Shown here: piece after piece, positions 1-5,510 of the stretch | Numbering within the stretch: position 1 is the first letter of the stretch | Layout: every line of letters begins with the position of its first letter | NCBI GenBank assembly: GCA_003648845.1 | Contig: QMQA01000073.1 | Span: forward strand, 1-6,469 | Reading direction: 5' to 3' | DNA length: 6,469 bases | DNA from: Candidatus Aerophobota bacterium | Lineage (GTDB): Bacteria; Aerophobota; Aerophobia; Aerophobales; B3-G15 | Notes under the pieces: generated by a model | What the model was told of the DNA's origin: nothing | The model's database searches: none | What the model saw: only the letters and a program-made list of their open reading frames with translations | Program-made: the position numbers and the translations under genes

Positions 1-1153
1 GGCAGTGGAGATTATCCGACTGCTAAAGGATGAAAACTGCCGTGTTTATCCTGTGATGACCAGATCTGCAACTTATTTTATTCATCCTCTTACCATTCAG
101 AGTATTGCCAGAGAAAAAGTTACTCTGAGTCTATTTAAAAATAAAGATGAGGGCATAAAGCATATATCGCTTTCAACTGTTGCTGATGCCTTGCTTATTG
201 CTCCCGCAACTGCCAATATTATCGGGAAAATAGCAGGAGGAATAGCAGATGATATTCTCACCACCACGGTTATGGCTACCAGGGCACCGGTAGTAATAGC
301 TCCAGCGATGAATGAGCGTATGTGGGAGAATCCTCTGGTTCAGCAAAATGTAACCAAGTTAAAGTCTCTTGGTTATAGATTTGTAGGTCCTGAGGAAGGT
401 AGACTTGCCTGTCAGGATAGAGGGAAGGGAAGAATGAGTGAGCCGGCCGAGATAGTTGATTTTCTAAAGGAGATTTTTTCCCGTAGAAAAGACCTTCAGG
501 GAAAATCTTTTATTGTTACTGCCGGCCCTACCAGAGAACCTGTGGATATGGTAAGATTTATAAGTAATTATTCTTCCGGAAAGATGGGTTTTTCTATAGC
601 AGAGGAGGCACTGGAGCGAGGAGCAGAGGTTGTTCTCATAACCGGTCCCACCTGTATTGATCCTCCAAAGGGAGTAAAACTGTACAGGGTTGAGACTGCT
701 CAGCAGATGAGGGATAGAATAAAGGAACACTTCCATCATGTTGATGGGCTCATAATGGCTGCAGCAGTTGCTGACTTTCGTCCTCTTCAATTTTATAAAG
801 GTAAGATAAAAAAGGAAGGCAGAGACAGGATAACACTGGAAATGGTAAAAAATCCCGATATCCTTGAAGAAGTAGGGAAGGTAAAAGGTAAAAGGGTCCT
901 CGTAGGTTTTTGTGCTGAGACGGAAAATCTTTTACAAAAAGCAAAAGAGAAACTTCAGAATAAAAATCTTGATCTGGTTGTAGCCAATGACCTGACTCAG
1001 GAAGGAGCGGGTTTTGGCACAGAGACCAATAAGGTTGTTTTGCTGGACTCAAGGGGTGAGGTAAAATCTTTGCCTTTAATGAGCAAGCGCGAGGTAGCAA
1101 GAAATATCCTGGATCATATAAAGTATTTGCTGGATAAAAAATGGGAAAAGTAG
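1..1153 (+). CDS. coaBC: Bifunctional phosphopantothenoylcysteine decarboxylase / phosphopantothenate-cysteine ligase, 5' end missing
   Basis: This cytosolic enzyme makes two steps of coenzyme A synthesis: CoaB joins cysteine to 4'-phosphopantothenate using CTP, and flavin-dependent CoaC decarboxylates the product to 4'-phosphopantetheine. The reading frame is open to the left edge (frame from base 2). The GTG at base 5 is probably an internal Val, because A-V-E-I-I-R-L-L matches the first helix of CoaC, so roughly 20 N-terminal residues are missing. Counting from that GTG, the CoaC part (about 1-160) shows the likely catalytic His53, the PAMN motif (100-103) and the active-site Cys136 in RLACQDRGKGRM. 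The CoaB part (about 165-380) shows TAGPTREPVD (172-181), SNYSSGKMG (187-195), AAAVADFRP (252-260), KIKK (267-270) and the ND...GAGFG..TN nucleotide-site motif (328-342). The stop lies inside the next gene, which suggests co-transcription. The family assignment is very secure. Confidence 0.97.
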   Translation, partial: AVEIIRLLKDENCRVYPVMTRSATYFIHPLTIQSIAREKVTLSLFKNKDEGIKHISLSTVADALLIAPATANIIGKIAGGIADDILTTTVMATRAPVVIAPAMNERMWENPLVQQNVTKLKSLGYRFVGPEEGRLACQDRGKGRMSEPAEIVDFLKEIFSRRKDLQGKSFIVTAGPTREPVDMVRFISNYSSGKMGFSIAEEALERGAEVVLITGPTCIDPPKGVKLYRVETAQQMRDRIKEHFHHVDGLIMAAAVADFRPLQFYKGKIKKEGRDRITLEMVKNPDILEEVGKVKGKRVLVGFCAETENLLQKAKEKLQNKNLDLVVANDLTQEGAGFGTETNKVVLLDSRGEVKSLPLMSKREVARNILDHIKYLLDKKWEK

Positions 1154-2475
1154 CTGGAAGATTTAAAAATGGAGAACTGAGTAAAGTTTTTATTAGTTTT
1201 GTTTTAACCGGATTTTTACTTTTTTCTCCTTTCTTGTCAGTAAAAGGTGAGGTGCCAGTTGTTGAGCTGGTGAAGATTGAGGGAACCATTTCCCCGGCAA
1301 CCTTAGAGTATATTAAAAAAGCTTTTGGATATGCAAAAGAAAGAAAAGCACAATTTGTAATAATTCAACTTGACACTCCCGGAGGGCTGGATATTTCCAT
1401 GCGGGAAATTATCAAATTGATTATGAATGCTGATTTTCCTGTGGTGGTTTATGTTGCTCCTAAGGGTGCAAGGGCAGCTTCTGCCGGGGTGTTTATTGCT
1501 CTTTCTTCTCATATTCTGGCTATGGCTCCGGGGACCAATATTGGTGCAGCACATCCTGTCTCATTAATGGGGGGTATGGATAAGGATATGAAGGAAAAAG
1601 TAGTTAATGATGCAGCAGCCTACATCAGGTCAATTGCGGAGAAAAGGAATCGTAATGTAGAATGGGCAGAAAAGGCAGTCAGAGAAAGTATTTCTGCTAC
1701 AGCGGAGGAGGCGCTGGAGTTAAAAATTGCTGATATTATAGCCGAGAACAGACAGGAGCTTTTGAAAAAGCTTCAAGGAAAAAAAATTCTTATAGATGGC
1801 AAACAGATCACTTTGAATACCAGAGATGTGGAGGTTGATTTTTTCCAGCCCGGGTTCAAAGACAGGTTCCTTCAGCGTCTTGCCGATCCCAATTTAGCTT
1901 ATATACTTTTGATGATAGGAATATGGGGAATTATTCTGGAGTTTTTTAATCCGGGTATTTTGCTTCCCGGAATAGCAGGAGCCATATGTCTTATTCTTTC
2001 TTTTTTTGCTCTACAGCTTCTTCCCTTTAGCCTTGTTGGTCTTTTGCTTATAATTCTGGCGGTGATTCTTTTTATCCTTGAGACACAGATTACCTCTTAC
2101 GGTGCTCTTACCATAGGTGGAGTTATAGCTCTTACTCTTGGTTCTCTTATGCTTATAGAACCTTCAGCAATTTACCTTAATATCGGTTGGGAATATATAC
2201 TTGCCGGTGTAGGTGTGAGCGTCTTTTTATTTATATTTATTATCTCTTATGCCATAAAAGCACAATTTAGAAAACCGGTTACTGGAGAGGAGGGGCTTGT
2301 TGGTATGGTGGGGGTTGCCAGAACTGATTTAACTCCCACAGGCAAGGTTTATATACATGGTGAGTTATGGAATGCTAAAAGTCACTCTCACCACCAGATA
2401 ATTAATAAAGGGGAGGAGGTGGAGGTAGTAAAGAGTGACGGAATGAGACTTATAGTACAGAAGAAGGAGGTTTAG
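1141..2475 (+). CDS. nfeD: Long-form NfeD membrane-bound serine protease (ClpP-class, 1510-type)
   Basis: A membrane protease of the NfeD/PH1510 family, 444 residues, a usual full length. A signal or first membrane segment (about 16-34) precedes a ClpP-like protease domain (about 38-215) with DTPGG (78-82), the nucleophile Ser114 in ARAASAG and the likely general base Lys153, aligned from memory with Ser97/Lys138 of Pyrococcus PH1510-N. Four or five hydrophobic segments follow (about 252-274, 276-293, 295-313, 319-339, 350-372), then a C-terminal OB-fold NfeD domain (about 383-442, with G-E-L-W-N-A-K at 407-413). The catalytic dyad appears intact. The ATG overlaps the coaBC end by 13 bases and has only a weak GGAT before it, so translational coupling is likely. 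No other common start codon fits ahead of the signal segment. The next gene encodes a slipin, the known partner and substrate type of this protease family. Confidence 0.95.
   Translation: MGKVAGRFKNGELSKVFISFVLTGFLLFSPFLSVKGEVPVVELVKIEGTISPATLEYIKKAFGYAKERKAQFVIIQLDTPGGLDISMREIIKLIMNADFPVVVYVAPKGARAASAGVFIALSSHILAMAPGTNIGAAHPVSLMGGMDKDMKEKVVNDAAAYIRSIAEKRNRNVEWAEKAVRESISATAEEALELKIADIIAENRQELLKKLQGKKILIDGKQITLNTRDVEVDFFQPGFKDRFLQRLADPNLAYILLMIGIWGIILEFFNPGILLPGIAGAICLILSFFALQLLPFSLVGLLLIILAVILFILETQITSYGALTIGGVIALTLGSLMLIEPSAIYLNIGWEYILAGVGVSVFLFIFIISYAIKAQFRKPVTGEEGLVGMVGVARTDLTPTGKVYIHGELWNAKSHSHHQIINKGEEVEVVKSDGMRLIVQKKEV
2464..2470 (+). promoter_or_regulatory. Strong Shine-Dalgarno of the slipin gene, inside the nfeD 3' end
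   Basis: AAGGAGG lies six bases before the ATG at 2477 and is encoded within the last codons of nfeD. Only one base separates the nfeD stop from the slipin start, so the two proteins are almost certainly made from one mRNA, with slipin translation helped by ribosomes finishing nfeD. Confidence 0.9.
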
Positions 2476-2476
2476 A

Positions 2477-3244
2477 ATGGGAGTAATAGTGTTTCTGGTT
2501 GTTATAGTTATTATAATCCTGTTCTCTGCTATAAGGGTGGTTACTGAATATGAGCGAGGAGTTATTTTCAGGTTGGGAAGATTGATAGGTGTCAAAGGGC
2601 CGGGACTTTTCTTTCTTATTCCTATAGTGGACAGGATGGTAAAGGTATCCCTTAGAACCATAAATTTTGATGTTCAGCCTCAGGAGGTAATAACCAAGGA
2701 TAATGTTCCTGTTAAAGTTAATGCTGTGGTTTACTTCAGAGTTATAGACCCAATCAAATCAGTTGTAGAGGTGGAAAATTATCGTTTTGCTACTCTTCAG
2801 ATTGCTCAAACTACTTTAAGAGGAGTTGTGGGAGAGGCCGAGCTGGATGAGCTTTTATCCCAGAGAGAAAAATTAAACGAGCGTCTCCAGACAATTATAG
2901 ACGAACAGACAGATCCCTGGGGGATTAAAGTATCCACGGTAGAGGTGAAGGAAATTGAGATTCCTGATAGCATGAAAAGAGCTATGGCAAGGCAGGCAGA
3001 AGTAGAAAGGGAAAGGAGAGCCAAGATAATCAATGCTCAAGGGGAGTATCAGGCTGCAGAAAAATTATCTCAGGCCGCTCAGATTATCGGAAAGTATCCT
3101 CAAGCAATTCAACTAAGGTATCTGCAGACTCTTTCAGAGATAGCTACCGAACAGAACTCCACAATCATTTTCCCTTTACCCATTAACCTGCTGGAAGCTT
3201 TCCAGCATTTTACAGGAGGAGGTCAGAAAAAAGAAGGGTCTTAG
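2477..3244 (+). CDS. Slipin (SPFH/stomatin-like membrane scaffold protein), NfeD partner
   Basis: A 255-residue stomatin-family (SPFH/band 7) protein, expected to be anchored in the cytoplasmic membrane and to form large oligomers that organise membrane microdomains. An N-terminal hydrophobic anchor (about 2-18) leads into the SPFH domain (about 20-175), with the family signatures [12 protein letters not shown] (24-35), GPGLFFLIP (41-49) and the TLR..VGE..LDELL stretch (113-127). A charged, Ala/Glu-rich coiled-coil region follows (about 165-205, [20 protein letters not shown]). A hydrophobic C-terminal patch, [11 protein letters not shown] (229-239), corresponds by family knowledge to the region of archaeal stomatin PH1511 cut by the PH1510 protease. 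The gene directly follows nfeD, the standard pairing. Length and domain order are typical for slipins; membership is secure, but the physiological role in this organism is not shown by the sequence. Confidence 0.94.
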   Translation: MGVIVFLVVIVIIILFSAIRVVTEYERGVIFRLGRLIGVKGPGLFFLIPIVDRMVKVSLRTINFDVQPQEVITKDNVPVKVNAVVYFRVIDPIKSVVEVENYRFATLQIAQTTLRGVVGEAELDELLSQREKLNERLQTIIDEQTDPWGIKVSTVEVKEIEIPDSMKRAMARQAEVERERRAKIINAQGEYQAAEKLSQAAQIIGKYPQAIQLRYLQTLSEIATEQNSTIIFPLPINLLEAFQHFTGGGQKKEGS

Positions 3245-3253
3245 CCTGAATAA

Positions 3254-3355
3254 AAATCCTTTTAGCGTTTGATGTTCTAAGTTCGATATTAATCTCGTTT
3301 GAGTCGAAAAAATAGAGCAGCCAAAATTAACGAACAAGACGCACTAAACGGATTT
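3254..3355. repeat. Long imperfect inverted repeat in the spacer before the oxidoreductase gene
   Basis: The 24-base arms at 3254-3277 and 3332-3355 are complementary at 18 positions, plus one possible G-U pair. The outer part is best: AAATCC with GGATTT and TTTAG with CTAAA. Inside sits a smaller hairpin in which TTCGA (3282-3286) pairs with TCGAA (3304-3308) and CTC (3294-3296) with GAG (3301-3303), leaving a 7-base bulge. No run of T follows, so it is not a standard terminator. It could be an untranslated leader structure, an mRNA processing site or the remains of a small mobile repeat; none of these is proven. A weak promoter match also lies here (TTGAGT 3299-3304, 17 bases, CAAAAT 3322-3327). 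Nothing else is visible in the 138-base spacer. Confidence 0.45.
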
Positions 3356-3366
3356 AACCGAAGCTG

Positions 3367-3376
3367 AAGGGGTGAG
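3367..3376 (+). promoter_or_regulatory. Shine-Dalgarno of the 2-oxoacid:ferredoxin oxidoreductase beta gene
   Basis: AAGGGGTGAG, one mismatch from the ideal AGGAGGTGA, ends six bases before the ATG at 3383. This supports the chosen start, which also places the CPGCG cluster motif at the usual distance from the N-terminus. Confidence 0.8.
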
Positions 3377-3382
3377 AAAGCA

Positions 3383-4141
3383 ATGCAAACAAAATTTGCA
3401 AGACCTGAATCTATGAAAGATGCTATCACTCATTATTGCCCGGGTTGTGGACATGGAATTGTTCATCGCATCATATGTGAGGTAGTTGATGAACTTGACA
3501 TAAGAGAGAAGTTAATAGGCATATGCCCCGTAGGCTGCTCAGTGGTAGCCTATGATTATTTTGATTTTGATATGGTAGAGGTAGCTCACGGGAGAGCCCC
3601 GGCAGTGGCTACAGGGATAAAAAGAGCTTTGCCGGATAGTGTGGTTTTTACCTACCAGGGAGATGGAGATCTTGCCTCCATAGGAATGTCAGAGATAATT
3701 CATGCAGCAGCAAGAGGAGAGGCTTTCACGGTTATATTCATCAATAACGCTACTTACGGAATGACCGGGGGTCAGATGGCTCCTACTACTCTTCTGGGAC
3801 AGAGAACTGCCACCACCCCTTTTGGAAGAAGAGCCAGGGTGGAAGGATATCCTATAAAGATACCCGAGCTTCTTTCATCTCTTCCTGGAGCCTTTTATCT
3901 TGAAAGAGTGGCGGTGAACAGTCCTGTTAATATTAAAAAAACAAAAAAGGCTATAAAAAAAGCCTTCCTGGTGCAAATAGATAAAAAGAAATTTTCCCTT
4001 GTTGAGGTACTTTCTCCCTGTCCTACCTGCTGGAGACTTTCACCTGTTGAGTCTCTGAAGTGGATGAAGGAGAAGATGATTCCTTACTATCCTCTGGGAG
4101 TGATAAAAGATAGGCAAATAGTTGACAAAAATGGTTGGTAA
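3383..4141 (+). CDS. 2-oxoacid:ferredoxin oxidoreductase, beta (TPP-binding) subunit, KorB/VorB type
   Basis: The thiamine-pyrophosphate subunit of an enzyme that oxidatively decarboxylates a 2-oxoacid to its acyl-CoA and reduces ferredoxin in the cytosol of anaerobes. The substrate (2-oxoglutarate, branched-chain or other) cannot be read from this subunit alone. The 252 residues fit the short beta-subunit class. Visible are CPGCGHG (19-25), PVGCS (49-53), HGRAPAVATGIKR (69-81), the TPP/Mg motif GDGDLASIG (93-101) to INNATYGMTGGQ (120-131), and CPTC (213-216). Cys19, Cys22, Cys52 and Cys213 are the expected [4Fe-4S] ligands; Cys48 and Cys216 are extra and look unusual. The alpha, gamma and delta subunits that normally adjoin it are absent: upstream is the slipin, downstream a small membrane protein. 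Partners may be encoded elsewhere. The gene is intact and its key residues are present, so a decayed remnant is unlikely. Confidence 0.93.
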   Translation: MQTKFARPESMKDAITHYCPGCGHGIVHRIICEVVDELDIREKLIGICPVGCSVVAYDYFDFDMVEVAHGRAPAVATGIKRALPDSVVFTYQGDGDLASIGMSEIIHAAARGEAFTVIFINNATYGMTGGQMAPTTLLGQRTATTPFGRRARVEGYPIKIPELLSSLPGAFYLERVAVNSPVNIKKTKKAIKKAFLVQIDKKKFSLVEVLSPCPTCWRLSPVESLKWMKEKMIPYYPLGVIKDRQIVDKNGW

Positions 4142-4165
4142 ATTACAATACAAATCTAAGCAATT

Positions 4166-4173
4166 GGTGGAGG
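4166..4173 (+). promoter_or_regulatory. Shine-Dalgarno that fixes the start of the small membrane protein
   Basis: GGTGGAGG lies six bases before the ATG at 4180. This favours that ATG over an in-frame TTG at 4135, which overlaps the end of the oxidoreductase gene and has no comparable site in front of it. Confidence 0.75.
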
Positions 4174-4179
4174 AATCTT

Positions 4180-4404
4180 ATGGGAAAATATTCTAAGTAT
4201 TTATTAGCAGGAGTAGCAGTGGCCGGATTTCTGGTTGGTTTTAGTCTTGCCAAAATTCCTGTGAAAGCTATCAAAATGTTTTCTACGATAGGAAGGACTT
4301 TCAAACAGGTTTTATTGAAAGATAGATCTTACAGTCCCTCTGGATACGATGTAATTACCAGTGCTTCTATTCGTGTAGACAACTCTTCCCGGGAGAAGTC
4401 CTAA
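4180..4404 (+). CDS. Small single-pass membrane protein of unknown function
   Basis: I do not recognise this 74-residue protein. From the ATG, a short basic N-terminus (MGKYSK) precedes one hydrophobic, Gly/Ala/Val-rich helix (about 7-24), then a basic stretch (25-49) with many Lys and Arg residues, then a polar tail ending REKS. The topology could be an N-anchored protein or an uncleaved signal anchor; there is no lipobox cysteine. A good SD supports it as a real gene. It starts 38 bases after the oxidoreductase beta stop on the same strand, so it is probably co-transcribed with it, but no functional link is shown. Its stop overlaps the stop of the convergent GH130 gene. Extending to the TTG at 4135 would add 15 residues (89 in all) and put polar sequence before the helix; I consider that less likely. 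Confidence 0.7.
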   Translation: MGKYSKYLLAGVAVAGFLVGFSLAKIPVKAIKMFSTIGRTFKQVLLKDRSYSPSGYDVITSASIRVDNSSREKS

Positions 4405-5339
4405 TAAAGGGAGGAACGACAGCTCTCTATTAAATCCTCAAGCTGACAGGTTCCAACACAGATGCAGGTATCTGCTGCACCATAGTAAAGTTTTACTTCT
4501 CCATTCTCTTCCAGAATAGCACCACAGGTAAAAATCACATTGGGCACATCACCGGTTCTCTCATATAATTCCCGGGGAGAGATAATGGGAATTTTTGATC
4601 TTCCTATTAATCTGGAAGGATCCTCAAGGTCAAAAAGAGCACAGCCGAGGCGGTATATTCTACCTGTACCTGTGCCTTTTACTCCATGGTAGATTTCCAG
4701 CCAACCTTCTCTGGTTTCAATGGGAGCAGCCCCCGCCCCTATTTTATTTGAGTCCCAGAAACCCGGGCGAATTTCCATCACCACTTTGGAGTTGCCCCAG
4801 TAAATTAAATCCGGGGAATAGGATATCCACATATCTGCTGTGGAGCCTGTAGAAGGCCTGTCAAAACGAACAAAAAGGCCGTTTATCTTTCTGGGGAATA
4901 AAACCGCATCCTTATTTCCTGGCTGGGATACGAGGCCAAGACGTTTAATATTTTTAAAATCTTTTGTTTCAGCAAGAGCTATTCTTGGCCCGTACTTAGA
5001 ATAAGCGGTGTAAAATATATAATATCTATCTTCAAAAAGGGTAATTCTTGGGTCTTCTATTCCTCTTTTCTCATAAGTAGCAAAAGGCTCTTCCTTGGAG
5101 ATATCCATGACCGGTTCTTCTTCCACTTCAAAATCATAACCGTTAGGACTTTTCGCCAGAACCAAACATGACCTTCCCTCAAGGGTTTCTACTCTTAAAA
5201 GCAAAAGATACTCATCTTTATATTTTACTGCACCGGCATTAAATACAGTATTGCAGTTAAAAGGAATGTCATCACGGTCAATAATAGGATTTTCTTCAAA
5301 ACGGCGTACAATATCCTGCGGATATTTATGCAGGTGCAT
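4401..5339 (-). CDS. GH130 family glycoside phosphorylase/hydrolase (mannosyl-phosphorylase-like)
   Basis: A 312-residue single-domain protein of glycoside hydrolase family 130, a five-bladed beta-propeller fold. Characterised members split beta-1,4- or beta-1,2-mannosides, many by phosphorolysis giving mannose 1-phosphate. Visible motifs: NAGAVKY (34-40), RGIEDPR (92-98) with Asp96 as the likely general acid, NKDAVLFPRKINGLFVRFDRP (142-162), GAGAAPIETREGWLEIYHGV (201-220), DVPNVIFTCGA (264-274) and YYGAADT (285-291). There is no signal peptide, so it should be cytoplasmic. The basic and His residues in these motifs (Arg150, Lys151, Arg161, His218) would suit phosphate binding, but phosphorylase versus hydrolase and the sugar cannot be decided here. 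The ATG at 5339 is preceded by an AAAGGA-type SD. No transporter, sugar kinase or other glycan gene is next to it. The C-terminus is cysteine-rich (292, 294, 298, 307). Confidence 0.92.
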   Translation of the reverse strand: MHLHKYPQDIVRRFEENPIIDRDDIPFNCNTVFNAGAVKYKDEYLLLLRVETLEGRSCLVLAKSPNGYDFEVEEEPVMDISKEEPFATYEKRGIEDPRITLFEDRYYIFYTAYSKYGPRIALAETKDFKNIKRLGLVSQPGNKDAVLFPRKINGLFVRFDRPSTGSTADMWISYSPDLIYWGNSKVVMEIRPGFWDSNKIGAGAAPIETREGWLEIYHGVKGTGTGRIYRLGCALFDLEDPSRLIGRSKIPIISPRELYERTGDVPNVIFTCGAILEENGEVKLYYGAADTCICVGTCQLEDLIESCRSSLY

Positions 5340-5347
5340 TTAATTTT

Positions 5348-5354
5348 TCCTTTC
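5348..5354 (-). promoter_or_regulatory. Shine-Dalgarno of the GH130 gene
   Basis: Read on the minus strand, GAAAGGA lies eight bases before the ATG whose first base is 5339, supporting this start codon. Confidence 0.7.
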
Positions 5355-5368
5355 AGTTTTTGTTATAT

Positions 5369-5398
5369 ATTCAATAACCAAAAAAATTAATCTGTCAA
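5369..5398 (-). promoter_or_regulatory. Candidate sigma-70-like promoter for the GH130 gene
   Basis: On the minus strand a perfect -35 TTGACA (5393-5398) is followed after 18 bases by TTGAAT (5369-5374), four of six matches to TATAAT, in very A+T-rich DNA. Transcription would start near 5362, about 20 bases before the start codon. The -35 is convincing; the -10 is only fair, and the T/A-rich background makes chance matches likely. The 10-base repeat TTCAGTTTTT occurs on both sides of it (5352-5361 and 5408-5417). Confidence 0.4.
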
Positions 5399-5467
5399 AT
5401 TTAGCTCTTCAGTTTTTTTGAGAGGAATCTTTTTAAGAAAAACCGGGTGCGGAAGGCTCACTTAAGC

Positions 5468-5496
5468 TTGAACTTTTCTGTGTTATTTTGCATAAT
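5468..5496 (+). promoter_or_regulatory. Candidate promoter for the PLP enzyme gene, giving a very short leader
   Basis: TTGAAC (5468-5473, four of six matches to the -35 consensus), a 17-base spacer and CATAAT (5491-5496, five of six matches to the -10 consensus) have ideal spacing. Transcription would begin around 5503, only some eight bases before the ATG at 5511. This agrees with the lack of a Shine-Dalgarno sequence before that ATG. The divergent spacer (5340-5510) otherwise holds only A+T-rich sequence and a weak 6-bp hairpin at 5405-5424. Confidence 0.5.
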
Positions 5497-5510
5497 TTTA
5501 ATAGGCTCTC

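Noticed and set aside
5..7. GTG at base 5 as the true start of coaBC
   Set aside because: The family's first helix and nucleotide-binding start lie further upstream, and the frame is open to the window edge, so this GTG is an internal Val codon.
464..1554. Reverse-strand open frames (464-790, 750-1289, 1303-1554)
   Set aside because: They lie opposite coaBC and nfeD, whose forward products match known families throughout, and their translations show no domain.
1597..1635. Loss of the catalytic lysine in NfeD (Arg in YIRSIA)
   Set aside because: Counting along the remembered PH1510 sequence puts the catalytic lysine before this motif, where Lys153 is present.
2365..3033. Reverse-strand open frames opposite nfeD and the slipin gene
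   Set aside because: Low-complexity translations antisense to well-conserved genes; no start-site support.
4135..4179. TTG start for the small membrane protein
   Set aside because: It overlaps the upstream gene and lacks an SD, while the in-frame ATG at 4180 has a strong one.
4383..4398. CCCGGG-centred inverted repeat as a terminator
   Set aside because: The stem is only about 4 bp, lies inside the coding end and has no T-run after it.
4595..4852. Forward open frame inside the GH130 gene
   Set aside because: The minus-strand GH130 frame carries all family motifs; this frame is its shadow.
5405..5424. CTCTTCA/TGAGAG hairpin in the divergent spacer as a terminator
   Set aside because: Six base pairs with a bulge, the T-run sits in the loop, and both flanking genes point away from it.
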